In this document: piece after piece, positions 45,981 through 54,635 of the stretch
How the letters are laid out: each line of letters begins with the position of its first letter
Numbering within the stretch: position 1 is the first letter of the stretch
Source of the DNA: Paraburkholderia azotifigens
GTDB lineage: Bacteria > Pseudomonadota > Gammaproteobacteria > Burkholderiales > Burkholderiaceae
Reading direction: 5' to 3'
Length of the DNA: 64,000 nucleotides
Assembly (NCBI RefSeq): GCF_007995085.1
Contig: NZ_VOQS01000005.1
Coordinates: 310,001-374,000 of the forward strand
The notes under the pieces: generated by a model
The model's database searches: none
Told to the model about the DNA's origin: nothing
What the model saw: only the letters and a program-made list of their open reading frames with translations
Made by a program: the position numbers and the translations under genes

Positions 45981-46799
45981 ATGCTGAATATCAATACCAA
46001 CATCATGTCGCTGACGGCGCAGAACAACCTGTCCGGCTCGCAAAGCGCGCTGTCGCATGCGATCAGCCGTCTGTCGTCGGGCAAGCGCGTGAACACGGCC
46101 GCCGATGACGCGGCAGGTCTTGCGATTTCGACAACGCAAACGGCTTCGATCAACGCGCTGACGCAAGGTGCGTCGAACGTGAACAACGGCATTTCGATGG
46201 TGCAGACCACGAACGGCGCGCTGCAATCGGTCGTCGACAACCTGCAGCGTATTCGCCAGCTGGCAGTCGAAGCAGGCGACGGTTCGCTCGATTCCGCGGC
46301 GCTCGCAAACCTTCAGTCGGAAGTGTCGACGCGTCTGACGGAAATCACGCGTGTCGCGCAACAGACTACCTTCAACGGCCAGTCCGTGCTGAACGGCATC
46401 GGCTCGGTCAACTTCCAGATCGGCGCGTTCGACAACCAGCAGATCACGGCCAACTTCGGCTCGCAGAAGTGGGACGCGAGTTCGCTCGGTATCAGCGGTC
46501 TGAGCGTGTCGACGGCGTCGAGCGCGCAGGCCGCAATGAGCACGATCGACAGCGTACTGACGAGCGTCAATACGTTCCAGGCGACGCTGGGTGCAACGCA
46601 GAACACCTTCCAGGCCGCCATCTCGACGACCAATACACAGGCGACGAACATGAGTTCCGCGCGTTCGCAGATCACGGACGCCGACTTCGCGAACGAAACG
46701 GCGAATCTGTCGAAGGCGCAAGTGCTGCAGCAAGCGGGCATCTCGGTGCTGGCACAAGCGAACTCGATGCCGCAAAGCGTGCTGAAGCTGCTTGAATGA
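45981..46799 (+). CDS. fliC: Short flagellin, copy 2
   Basis: A 272-residue flagellin very like copy 1 at 17994, the same length, with intact D0/D1 ends (MLNINTNIMSLTAQNNL; ITDADFANETANLSKAQVL; SVLAQANSMPQSVLKLLE) and no large D2/D3. Differences cluster in the middle and near the tail. AGGAAG lies before the ATG. No other flagellar gene is near. The 5' region between the porin terminator and the gene has no clear sigma-28 site; TTAGAAAA-N11-GCGAATAA near 45891 is a weak candidate. Confidence 0.92.
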   Translation: MLNINTNIMSLTAQNNLSGSQSALSHAISRLSSGKRVNTAADDAAGLAISTTQTASINALTQGASNVNNGISMVQTTNGALQSVVDNLQRIRQLAVEAGDGSLDSAALANLQSEVSTRLTEITRVAQQTTFNGQSVLNGIGSVNFQIGAFDNQQITANFGSQKWDASSLGISGLSVSTASSAQAAMSTIDSVLTSVNTFQATLGATQNTFQAAISTTNTQATNMSSARSQITDADFANETANLSKAQVLQQAGISVLAQANSMPQSVLKLLE

Positions 46800-46983
46800 C
46801 GGTGACGCTTAGCTAGAAAACACGCGAAGCATTGCGTGGAAGGTTCTCGCGCCGCATCATGCGAGCGGCGCGCGCACTGCGGTATATTGCGTGGCTGATC
46901 TGCACGCGCACATGAAGCGGGTGATCGTCAAGCCGTCTATGAGACGGCACCCTTTCATGCCGCGAGCCCGCTCCTCGAACCGT

Positions 46984-48147
46984 ATGCCAGCCTTCGATCT
47001 TCGCACCGTCATTCTGATGTCGTCAGTCATGCCTGGGCTGATGGCGCTCGTGATGTTTTCGCTGACTCGTGGCTTTCCCGCGAATATTCGCGGTGTCGGG
47101 CACTGGGCTTCGGGCGCGCTGGTCGTGTCGATCTCGGCAATGCTGCTGGCGTTGCGCGGCGGCATCGCCGACTGGCTTTCCATCGTCGTCGCCAACGTCG
47201 GCGTGGTTCTCGGCACGGGACTGTGGCTGATCGGCAGTCAGATGTTTTTCGGGCAGCGTCCCGCGCGTCGCTTCATCGCGCTGCTCCTCACGATCGGCGT
47301 GATCGCGATGAGCTGGATGACATGGGTGCATCCGTCCGTGGCGGGGCGCACGCTGTGCATGTCCGCGCTCCTCACGCTGACGTTCGGATTGAGCAGCATG
47401 ACGATGCTGCGTTTCGGCAGGGGCAACAACCCCGCGCTATTCGTTGGCTCGATGCTGCTGGTGCAGACATGCGTGACGGCGCTGCGCGGCATGTCGATGT
47501 TCGTGCCGGCGTGGGCGAGCATCGGGCTTTTCGCGCCCGACCTCATCCAGCGGATCTATCTGACGACGGGCGCACTGATGTCGCTGACGGTTTCAGTCGG
47601 CCTGCTGTTCATCGCGATGGACCGGCTGCGCAATCAGCTCGAACAGCAGTCGTTCATGGATCCGCTGACGGGTCTGCTGAATCGTCGCGCATTTCTCGAC
47701 GCGCATCGGCAGGAACGCGACAGGACAATGCGGACGGGCGGCTTGCTGTCGCTCCTGTTGATCGATCTCGATCATTTCAAGCAGGTGAACGACAGGTACG
47801 GCCACGCGACGGGCGATCGTGTGTTGATCGATTTCGCGAACCGCGTTGCAGAGATACTGCCCGCGCCGCGATATGTCGCGCGCTGGGGCGGTGAAGAATT
47901 CGCGGTGCTGTTGCCGCGCGTGCCTCCCGACGAGGCGAAGACGCATGCGGAACGGATACGGCAGCGCGTCGCGCAGAAAGAAGACGCGACGCTGCCGGCG
48001 TACACGTGCAGTATCGGCGTGACGTGCATGGCAGCCAGCGAGGCGACCATCGAGCAACTCGCGCGCGATGCGGACGAGGCGCTGTATGGCGCGAAACGCA
48101 GTGGCCGGAACTGCGTTCAGATCAGCGATCATGTGATTCTGCTCTAG
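46984..48147 (+). CDS. Membrane diguanylate cyclase (GGDEF)
   Basis: About 387 residues. Six hydrophobic helices (residues 5-200) are followed by a short coiled linker and a GGDEF domain that makes cyclic di-GMP. The active-site motif is RWGGEEFAVLL and substrate-binding marks are MDPLTGLLNRRAF and LLIDLDHFKQVNDRYGH. No RxxD inhibitory site stands before GGEEF. I place the start at 46984 (MPAFDLRTVIL); upstream in-frame ATGs at 46912, 46939 and 46957 also lack a clear ribosome site. Its closeness to a flagellin suggests motility-biofilm control. Confidence 0.88.
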   Translation: MPAFDLRTVILMSSVMPGLMALVMFSLTRGFPANIRGVGHWASGALVVSISAMLLALRGGIADWLSIVVANVGVVLGTGLWLIGSQMFFGQRPARRFIALLLTIGVIAMSWMTWVHPSVAGRTLCMSALLTLTFGLSSMTMLRFGRGNNPALFVGSMLLVQTCVTALRGMSMFVPAWASIGLFAPDLIQRIYLTTGALMSLTVSVGLLFIAMDRLRNQLEQQSFMDPLTGLLNRRAFLDAHRQERDRTMRTGGLLSLLLIDLDHFKQVNDRYGHATGDRVLIDFANRVAEILPAPRYVARWGGEEFAVLLPRVPPDEAKTHAERIRQRVAQKEDATLPAYTCSIGVTCMAASEATIEQLARDADEALYGAKRSGRNCVQISDHVILL

Positions 48148-48206
48148 GCAGCCTGGCTGTCATCCTCGATGGCGCAGCCCATTACCCTGGCAAGATAACC
48201 GATAAT

Positions 48207-48271
48207 ATGGCATTCCAGTCCGCGCGCCTCGCTGCACAAACATAGGCGCAAGCGCGCGGGGGCCATTCCAT
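48207..48271. promoter_or_regulatory. Operator-like sites before the first GntR gene
   Basis: ATGGCATTCCAG (48207-48218) and a half-site CCATTCCAT (48263-48271) resemble the stronger ATGGTATNCCAT dyads at 49108 and 49150. They suggest that the regulator at 48288 controls its own gene. Confidence 0.45.
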
Positions 48272-48287
48272 ATTGATCTTGCTGCCT

Positions 48288-48974
48288 ATGTCAGACCTCA
48301 GAATCGACCGCAACGCGAAGACGCTGCGCGAACTCACGCTCGACAAACTGCGCGGCGCGATCGTACAAGGCTATTTCCGTCCCGGCGCGCGGCTCGTCGA
48401 GCGCACGCTGTGCGATGAACTGGGCGTGAGCCGTACGGTAGTGCGTGAAGTGCTGCGGCATCTGGAGACGGAAGGTCTCGTCGAAATCGTCGCCCGGCAA
48501 GGGCCGATCGTCGCGCGGCTCGATCCCGCGCAGGTCGGCGAAATCTACGAGCTGCGCGGGCTGCTCGAAGCGAACGCGGCGCGCGCCTGTGCCGAACAGT
48601 CGACGCCCGAACTCGTGCAGCAGTTGCGCGGGATCCGCAAGACCATCGAAGACGCGTTCGAGCAGGACGACCTGCCGCGCGTGCTCGAATACACCGAGCG
48701 CTTCTACGAGGCCATGTTCGAGGGCGCGCAAAAACATGTGTCGCTGGCTGTGGTGAAGACGCTGAACGCGCGGATCAACCGGCTGCGCGCGCTGACCATC
48801 GCCGTGCCAGGACGAGGCGGCGAGTCGAATCGCGAGATGAACAAGCTGCTCGATGCGATCGGGCGGCGCGATGGCGACGCGGCCGCGGCGGCATCGATCG
48901 CGCATATCAAACGTACCGCCGAACTCGCGCTGAACGCGCTCGCGCAGCAAGACGACCCAGGCGCTCACGCCTAG
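48288..48974 (+). CDS. GntR-family regulator (FCD type), copy 1
   Basis: A 228-residue regulator. The winged helix reads TLRELTLDKLRGAIVQGYF, LVERTLCDELGVSRTVVREV and LRHLETEGLVEIVARQGPIV. The FCD domain has YELRGLLEANAARACAEQ and NREMNKLLDAIGRRD. It starts at 48288 (MSDLRIDRN); a TTG six codons upstream is less likely. It is closely related to the regulator at 59484 that closes the operon. A strong terminator follows, so it is a unit of its own. Confidence 0.9.
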   Translation: MSDLRIDRNAKTLRELTLDKLRGAIVQGYFRPGARLVERTLCDELGVSRTVVREVLRHLETEGLVEIVARQGPIVARLDPAQVGEIYELRGLLEANAARACAEQSTPELVQQLRGIRKTIEDAFEQDDLPRVLEYTERFYEAMFEGAQKHVSLAVVKTLNARINRLRALTIAVPGRGGESNREMNKLLDAIGRRDGDAAAAASIAHIKRTAELALNALAQQDDPGAHA

Positions 48975-48993
48975 TCCCGCGAACGTCCACAAA

Positions 48994-49022
48994 GGCCGCC
49001 GGCAACCCCGGCGGCCTTTTTT
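48994..49022 (+). terminator. Rho-independent terminator of GntR copy 1
   Basis: GGCCGCCGG (48994-49002), loop CAACC and CCGGCGGCC (49008-49016) are followed by six T residues. Confidence 0.92.
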
Positions 49023-49107
49023 CTTTGCACCTCGCCAGTGAGGTGCTGCGTCGCACAAGTCACGCATTCCCAGCCGAAACCGTGCCTGAAAGCACGCGAT
49101 CCATATC

Positions 49108-49161
49108 ATGGTATTCCATAATACTTTGCCTCTTGGTGTGGGCCATAAGATGGTATACCAT
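49108..49161. promoter_or_regulatory. Twin operators of the catabolic operon
   Basis: ATGGTATTCCAT (49108-49119) and the perfect palindrome ATGGTATACCAT (49150-49161) have centres 42 bases apart, four helical turns. They are 50-100 bases upstream of the first structural gene. One of the flanking GntR regulators is the likely ligand. Confidence 0.7.
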
Positions 49162-49210
49162 AATCTCAACCAACGACATTCACGGCCTAGGCCCCGTCAG
49201 GAGAAACGAT

Positions 49211-49798
49211 ATGAAGCTGGAAGTGCGCAAGCTGGTCACTTACGTCGAAGAGACCTTTATCGAAGGGGGCAAGGCCGCCGCACGGCCGCTCAAGCTGTTC
49301 GGCGCGGCGGCCGTGCTGCGCAACCCGTGGGCGGGCCGCGGCTTCGTCGAGGATCTGAAGCCCGAGATTCATGGCCTCGCGCCGCAACTCGGCGAAATGC
49401 TCACGGCGGAAATGCTGCGCGTCGCCGGTTCGGGCGATGCGATCGAAGGCTATGGCAAGGCGGCCGTCGTCGGCACGTCGGGTGAAATCGAGCACGCGTC
49501 CGCGCTGATCCACACGCTGCGTTTCGGCAATCACTATCGCAAGGCTGTCGGCGCGAAGAGCTACCTGAGCTTCACGAATCTGCGCGGCGGCCCGAACTGC
49601 CCGATCTCGATTCCGCTGATGCACAAGCACGACGAAGGCATGCGTTCGCACTATCTGACCGTGCAGTTTTCGATCGTCGATGCCCCCGCGCCCGATGAAC
49701 TCGTGATCGCGCTCGGCGCGTCCATCGGCGGCCGTCCGCATCACCGGATCGGCGACCGCTATCAGGATCTGAAGGAGCTCGAGTCAAATGAAGCGTGA
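49211..49798 (+). CDS. AA_synth-family protein (amino acid synthesis domain)
   Basis: A 195-residue protein of the amino acid synthesis (AA_synth) family, whose members have no settled reaction. Typical runs are VRKLVTYVEETFIEGGKAA, FGAAAVLRNPWAGRGFVEDL, YGKAAVVGTSGEIEHASALI and the C-terminal ALGASIGGRPHHRIGDRYQD. It is the first gene of the operon and overlaps the hydrolase gene by 11 bases. Homologues lie in catabolic clusters, suggesting a hydrolytic or isomerising step on a ring-derived acid or amide. That is inference. Confidence 0.82.
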   Translation: MKLEVRKLVTYVEETFIEGGKAAARPLKLFGAAAVLRNPWAGRGFVEDLKPEIHGLAPQLGEMLTAEMLRVAGSGDAIEGYGKAAVVGTSGEIEHASALIHTLRFGNHYRKAVGAKSYLSFTNLRGGPNCPISIPLMHKHDEGMRSHYLTVQFSIVDAPAPDELVIALGASIGGRPHHRIGDRYQDLKELESNEA

Positions 49799-50696
49799 GC
49801 TTGTCTCCGGGCGCGCCGTGTCGCGTGGCGAGGCCGCGGGCACGAGCTACAGCGTCTACGCGCCGCACTCCGGCGACGCGCATGACACGGTGGTGCTGAT
49901 TCACGGCGTCGGCATGAACCAGAGCGTGTGGGCGCCGCAAATCGATGCGCTGACGGCGGCGTATCGGGTGGTCGTGTACGACATGCTCGGTCACGGCGCG
50001 AGCGCGTTGCCGACGCCCGCGCCGACGCTCGACGAATACGCATCGCAACTCGAGGCGCTGCTCGACGCCATGCAGATCGAACGCGCGCATGTCGTCGGAC
50101 ATTCGATGGGCGCGCTCGTCGCACTCGAATTCGCGCTCACGCATCCGCAACGCACACTGAGCGTCGCCGCGCTGAACGCCGTGTATGACCGCACGCCCGC
50201 GCAGCGCGAAGCCGTGATGTCGCGTGCCGCGACGCTCGGCGACGCATCGGCTGGACAGCCCGCCGAGTCCGGCGTCGACGCCACGTTGTCGCGCTGGTTC
50301 GGCGATCCCGTTCCCGGTCATCTGACGCAGGCGGCGCAGGCCGTGCGCGATCTGCTGCTGTCCGTCGATCCCGTCGGCTATGCGCGCACCTACCGGCTGT
50401 TCGCGAGTTCGGACGATGCGCATGTCGGACGCCTGGCCGGACTCGCTGTGCCAGCGCTCTTTCTCACGGGCGAATGCGATCCCAACTCGAGCCCGTCGAT
50501 GTCGCGCGCGATGGCTGACGTCGCGCCGCTCGGACGTGCCGAGATCATCTCGAACGAGCGCCACATGATGAACGTCACCGATCCCGCGCGCGTCAACGAA
50601 CGGTTGCTCGCGTTCCTCGCGGAAGCCTCGGCAGCGGGTGCGGCACACGCATTCGATACGACGAATGGATCGATCTCCGGAGAACGCCATGACTGA
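49788..50696 (+). CDS. Alpha/beta hydrolase
   Basis: A 302-residue hydrolase. The oxyanion loop is VLIHGVGMNQSVWAPQ and the nucleophile Ser106 is in GHSMGA. The likely acid is in GECDPNSSP and the catalytic His in NERHMMNVTDP. It resembles RutD- or MhpC-like ring-fission or carbamate hydrolases. It overlaps the genes on both sides (11 and 8 bases) and must be co-translated with them. Confidence 0.88.
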   Translation: MKRELVSGRAVSRGEAAGTSYSVYAPHSGDAHDTVVLIHGVGMNQSVWAPQIDALTAAYRVVVYDMLGHGASALPTPAPTLDEYASQLEALLDAMQIERAHVVGHSMGALVALEFALTHPQRTLSVAALNAVYDRTPAQREAVMSRAATLGDASAGQPAESGVDATLSRWFGDPVPGHLTQAAQAVRDLLLSVDPVGYARTYRLFASSDDAHVGRLAGLAVPALFLTGECDPNSSPSMSRAMADVAPLGRAEIISNERHMMNVTDPARVNERLLAFLAEASAAGAAHAFDTTNGSISGERHD

Positions 50697-51657
50697 CTCG
50701 ATCACCGAACAGACCGCGGAACGGGCTTTCGACATCGCCAACTTTCGCCGCGCGCTCGGCGCGTTCGTGACAGGCGTCACGGTGGTCACGACGATCCAGC
50801 CGGACGGCTCGCCGCGCGGCTTCACGGCGAATTCGTTCACATCGGTGTCGCTCGATCCGCCGCTGATTCTCGTGTGCATCGCGAAGACGGCATCGAGTTA
50901 TCAGGTGTTTTCGCAGACGCGTCACTTCGCGGTGAGCGTGCTGGCCGAAGATCAGAAGAGCGTGTCGGGCGTGTTCGCGTCGAAGGCCGCCGACAAGTTC
51001 GAGCAGGTCGCGTGGCAAAAGCGCGCGACGGGTGCGCCCGTGATCGACAACGCCGCTGCAAGCTTTGACTGCACGACGCATGAAGTCGTCGATGCCGGCG
51101 ATCACATCATTTTGATCGGACGTGTCGTCGATTTTGTTCATACGAGTTCGTCGCCGCTCGGTTATTGCCGGGGCGCGTATGTGAACTTCAGCCTGTCGCA
51201 GGAAGCGCTGGCGGCGGCCGGTCCGAGCGCACATGTGGGCGCGATTCTCGAACATCGCGACGGCATCGTGCTGCTCGACACGCCGCAAGGCCTGCAACTG
51301 CCGACGGGCAACAAGCTCGAACCGTCCAGCGATCCGAAAAGCCTGCAAGGCGTGCTCGCCAAACTCGGCCTCGAAGTGCATCTCGACTTTCTGTTTGCCG
51401 TATTCGAATCGGGCAGCGGACAAACGCCGAGTGTACAAATCTATTATCGCGGCCGTGTGATCCACAGCGGCGCCGCGTGGATGGACAGCTCGATCCGTAT
51501 CGTGCCGCTGGCGCAGATTCCGTGGGGCGAATTGCGCGACGACGCCGTGCGCTCGATGCTCGAACGCTATGTGCGCGAACGCAGCGAAGACGCCTTCGGC
51601 ATCTATGTCGGCGATACGGAAGCGGGCACCGTGCAGACGCTCGCGCTCGCTCACTGA
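50689..51657 (+). CDS. Flavin reductase with C-terminal Nudix-like domain
   Basis: A 322-residue two-domain protein. Residues 1 to about 165 are an NAD(P)H:flavin reductase domain (FRRALGAFVTGVTVVTT, SPRGFTANSFTSVSLDPP, YCRGAYVNFS). The last 150 residues resemble a degenerate Nudix domain: LEHRDGIVLLDTPQGLQLPT, then LQGVLAKLGLEVHLDFLFAV, without the REUXEE glutamates, so no pyrophosphatase activity is expected. The reductase half should supply reduced FMN to the luciferase-like enzyme 16 bases downstream. Confidence 0.87.
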   Translation: MTDSITEQTAERAFDIANFRRALGAFVTGVTVVTTIQPDGSPRGFTANSFTSVSLDPPLILVCIAKTASSYQVFSQTRHFAVSVLAEDQKSVSGVFASKAADKFEQVAWQKRATGAPVIDNAAASFDCTTHEVVDAGDHIILIGRVVDFVHTSSSPLGYCRGAYVNFSLSQEALAAAGPSAHVGAILEHRDGIVLLDTPQGLQLPTGNKLEPSSDPKSLQGVLAKLGLEVHLDFLFAVFESGSGQTPSVQIYYRGRVIHSGAAWMDSSIRIVPLAQIPWGELRDDAVRSMLERYVRERSEDAFGIYVGDTEAGTVQTLALAH

Positions 51658-51673
51658 AGGGAGAACACACATC

Positions 51674-52717
51674 ATGAAGTTTTCACTGTTCCTGCACATG
51701 GAGCGATACGACGACAAGACGTCGCATCGCGAACTGTTCGACCAGATGACCGAACTCGTGCAGATCGCCGAACGCGGCGGCTTCGAGACGGCATGGATCG
51801 GCGAGCATCACGCGATGGAATTCACGATTGCGCCGAATCCGTTCGTCAATCTGGCGTATCTCGCCGCGAAGACGGAGCGCATCCGTCTGGGCACGGGCAC
51901 GGTGATCGCGCCGTTCTGGCATCCCATCGCACTCGCGGGCGAAGCGGGCATGGTCGATGTCGCGAGCAACGGGCGGCTCGATCTCGGCATCGCGCGCGGC
52001 GCCTACAACTTCGAATACGAGCGCCTGCTGCCGGGCCTCGACGCGATGACGGCGGGCGCGCGCATGCGCGAACTGGTGCCCGCGCTGCGCAAGCTCTTCA
52101 AAGGCGATTACGCGCATCAGGGCGAGTTCTGGTCGTGGCCGAAGACGACGCCCGTGCCGCGTCCCGTTCAACAACTGCATCCGCCGATGTGGCTCGCCGC
52201 GCGCGATCCGAACTCGCATGCATTTGCGGTGGCGAACGGCTGCAACGTGCAGGTGACGTCGCTCGCATCGGGCGATGCGGAAGTGGTGAGCCTGATGGAA
52301 CGCTTCAATGCCGCGTGCGCCGCGCATCCCGAAGTGCCGCGCCCGCAAGTGATGATGCTGATGCACACGTTCGTCGGCGCGAATGCCGCGGAAGTGGACG
52401 AGGGCGTCGAAGATCTCGCGCGCTTCTATCGTTACTTCAGCAAGTGGTTCAAGAACGAGCGGCCGATCGAACAGGGCTTTATCGAGCCGCTGACGGACGC
52501 CGACGTCGAGATGTTCCCGCAATACTCGCCGGAAGCGATTCGCCGCAATCTCGTGATCGGCGAGCCGAAACAGGTGATCGCGCGTCTGAAGGGTTACGAA
52601 GAACTCGGCTACGACCAGTACAGCTTCTGGCTCGACAGTCATATGAGTTTCGAGCGCAAGCGCAAGTCGCTGGAACTGTTCATCTCCGACGTGATGCCGG
52701 CTTTCGCATCGCGCTGA
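51674..52717 (+). CDS. LLM-class flavin-dependent monooxygenase
   Basis: A 347-residue luciferase-like (TIM-barrel) monooxygenase that uses reduced flavin and oxygen. Marks are the N-terminal FSLFLHMERYD, WIGEHHAMEFTIAPNP, LGTGTVIAPFWHPIALA and RLDLGIARGAYNFEYERL. It would be the oxygenase half of a two-component system with the preceding reductase. RutA of pyrimidine degradation is of the same class, but the substrate here is unknown. GGGAGAA lies before the ATG at 51674. Confidence 0.9.
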   Translation: MKFSLFLHMERYDDKTSHRELFDQMTELVQIAERGGFETAWIGEHHAMEFTIAPNPFVNLAYLAAKTERIRLGTGTVIAPFWHPIALAGEAGMVDVASNGRLDLGIARGAYNFEYERLLPGLDAMTAGARMRELVPALRKLFKGDYAHQGEFWSWPKTTPVPRPVQQLHPPMWLAARDPNSHAFAVANGCNVQVTSLASGDAEVVSLMERFNAACAAHPEVPRPQVMMLMHTFVGANAAEVDEGVEDLARFYRYFSKWFKNERPIEQGFIEPLTDADVEMFPQYSPEAIRRNLVIGEPKQVIARLKGYEELGYDQYSFWLDSHMSFERKRKSLELFISDVMPAFASR

Positions 52718-52753
52718 ATGCAACCTCGCGGAACTCACAACGGAGTGGCGAAC

Positions 52754-54226
52754 ATGGTCCAGCGGTTCCAGCAATACATCGATGGTGCGTTCGAAGATGC
52801 ACGCGAGCATTTCGACAGCACCGATCCGTCGACAGGCAACGTGTGGGCGCAGATGCCCGCCGCGAGCGCGGACGATGTCGACCGTGCGGTACGGGCCGCG
52901 CATCGCGCGCTGAACGATCCGGCGTGGGCGAACCTCACGGCGAGCGCGCGCGGCAAGCTGCTGTACAAGCTCGCCGATCTCGTCGCGCAACATGCGCCGC
53001 GTCTTGCCGAACTCGAAACGCAGGACACGGGCAAGATCATTCGCGAGACGCGCAGCCAGATCGGGTATGTCGCCGAGTACTACCGCTATTACGCGGGCGT
53101 CGCCGACAAGATTCAGGGCGCCTGGCTGCCCGTCGACAAACCCGATATGGAAGTGACGCTGCGGCGCGAACCGGTCGGCGTCGTCGCGGGTATCGTGCCG
53201 TGGAATTCGCAGCTGTTTCTCTCCGCCGTCAAGGTCGGACCGGCGCTCGCGGCAGGTTGCACGATCGTCCTCAAGGCATCCGAGGACGGTCCCGCGCCCT
53301 TGCTCGAATTCGCGCGGCTCGTGCATGAAGCGGGCTTTCCGAAGGGCGTCGTCAACATCGTGACGGGCTTCGGCAACGATTGCGGACGCACGCTGACGAG
53401 CCATCCGCTCGTGTCGAAGATCGCCTTCACGGGCGGCCCCGAAACGGCGCGCCACGTCGTGCGCAATTCGGCGGAGAACCTCGCGGCCGTGTCGCTGGAA
53501 CTGGGCGGCAAATCGCCTGTGCTGGTCTTCGACGACGCCGATCTCGACAGCGCATCGAATGCCGTCATTGCAGGCATTTTCGCGGCGACGGGTCAAAGCT
53601 GTGTTGCGGGCTCGCGCCTCGTCGTGCAGCGCGGCATTCACGCTGCGCTGATCGAACGGATCGTCGCGAAGGCACACGACATTCGCATCGGCAATCCGCA
53701 GGACATGGCGACCGAAATGGGCCCGCTCGCGACGCGCCGTCAACTCGAACACATCCAGCATGTGCTGCGCGCGAGTGTCGAAGCGGGCGGCCGCATCGTG
53801 ACGGGCGGCAAGCAGCCGGACGGCATGACGGAGGGCAACTACTTTTTGCCGACCGTCGTCGACTGTCCGGATGCGCAGGTGCCGAGCGTGATGGAAGAAC
53901 TGTTTGGGCCCGTGCTGAGCGTCGTCACCTTCGATACGGAAGCCGATGCGATCGCACTCGCGAACGACACACGGTATGGCCTTGCGTCGGGCGTGTTCAC
54001 GCGCGATCTGACGCGCGCGCATCGGCTCACGCGTGCGTTGCGCGCGGGCATCGTGTGGGTCAACACGTATCGCGCGGTGTCGCCCATCGTGCCGTTCGGC
54101 GGCTATGGCTTGAGCGGACTCGGACGCGAAGGCGGACTCGATGCCGTGCTCGATTACACGCGCACGAAATCAGTGTGGATCCGCACGTCGGACGAACCGA
54201 TCGCCGATCCGTTCGTGATGCGCTGA
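52754..54226 (+). CDS. NAD(P)-dependent aldehyde dehydrogenase
   Basis: A 490-residue aldehyde dehydrogenase of the betaine-aldehyde/aromatic type. Cofactor and active-site blocks are complete: GIVPWNSQLFLSAVKVGPAL, AFTGGPETARHV, LELGGKSPVLVFDDAD, the catalytic Cys in GQSCVAGSR, EELFGPVLSVVTF and PFGGYGLSGLGREGG. Start at 52754 is chosen over 52718 because GGAG precedes it. It probably oxidises an aldehyde released by the hydrolase or monooxygenase of this operon. Confidence 0.92.
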   Translation: MVQRFQQYIDGAFEDAREHFDSTDPSTGNVWAQMPAASADDVDRAVRAAHRALNDPAWANLTASARGKLLYKLADLVAQHAPRLAELETQDTGKIIRETRSQIGYVAEYYRYYAGVADKIQGAWLPVDKPDMEVTLRREPVGVVAGIVPWNSQLFLSAVKVGPALAAGCTIVLKASEDGPAPLLEFARLVHEAGFPKGVVNIVTGFGNDCGRTLTSHPLVSKIAFTGGPETARHVVRNSAENLAAVSLELGGKSPVLVFDDADLDSASNAVIAGIFAATGQSCVAGSRLVVQRGIHAALIERIVAKAHDIRIGNPQDMATEMGPLATRRQLEHIQHVLRASVEAGGRIVTGGKQPDGMTEGNYFLPTVVDCPDAQVPSVMEELFGPVLSVVTFDTEADAIALANDTRYGLASGVFTRDLTRAHRLTRALRAGIVWVNTYRAVSPIVPFGGYGLSGLGREGGLDAVLDYTRTKSVWIRTSDEPIADPFVMR

Positions 54227-54254
54227 GCCGCCAACCCTTGCACCGGGAGTCCGC

Positions 54255-54569
54255 ATGTTCTACGAAATCCGCACGTACCGCATCAAGACGGGTGCCGTGC
54301 CTGCCTATCTGAAGCTCGTCGAGGAAGAGGGTATCGCGTTGCAGAAGCGGTATCTGGGGCAATTGATCGGCTACTTCTTTTCGGAGGTCGGTCCGCTGAA
54401 CCAGATCGTGCACATCTGGGCCTATCCGAGCCTCGACGAACGCGAACGCCGCCGCGCGGCGCTCGCCGAAGACCCGGCATGGCAGGCCTTTGCGCCGAAG
54501 ATTCAGGCGCTGATGGAAGAGATGGAAAACAGGATCATGAAGCCAGCGCGATTTTCGCCGCTTGCCTGA
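54255..54569 (+). CDS. NIPSNAP-family protein
   Basis: A 104-residue NIPSNAP-domain protein (ferredoxin-like fold). The family opening FYEIRTYRIKTGAVPAYLKL and the VHIWAYPSLDERERRRAAL run are clear. NIPSNAP proteins in bacterial catabolic clusters have no established reaction. A GGGAG site precedes the ATG. It lies 28 bases after the aldehyde dehydrogenase. Confidence 0.88.
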   Translation: MFYEIRTYRIKTGAVPAYLKLVEEEGIALQKRYLGQLIGYFFSEVGPLNQIVHIWAYPSLDERERRRAALAEDPAWQAFAPKIQALMEEMENRIMKPARFSPLA

Positions 54570-54635
54570 AACAGTGCTTACGACGGGCCGCCGTACGCAT
54601 CGCATCGACACAAGACATATCCCCAGGAGACAGAC

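Noticed and set aside
51683..54022. Open frame of 779 codons on the minus strand
   Set aside because: It is antisense to the LLM and aldehyde dehydrogenase genes, which have clear family motifs. Its Arg/Ala/His-rich product is the usual shadow of high-GC coding DNA.
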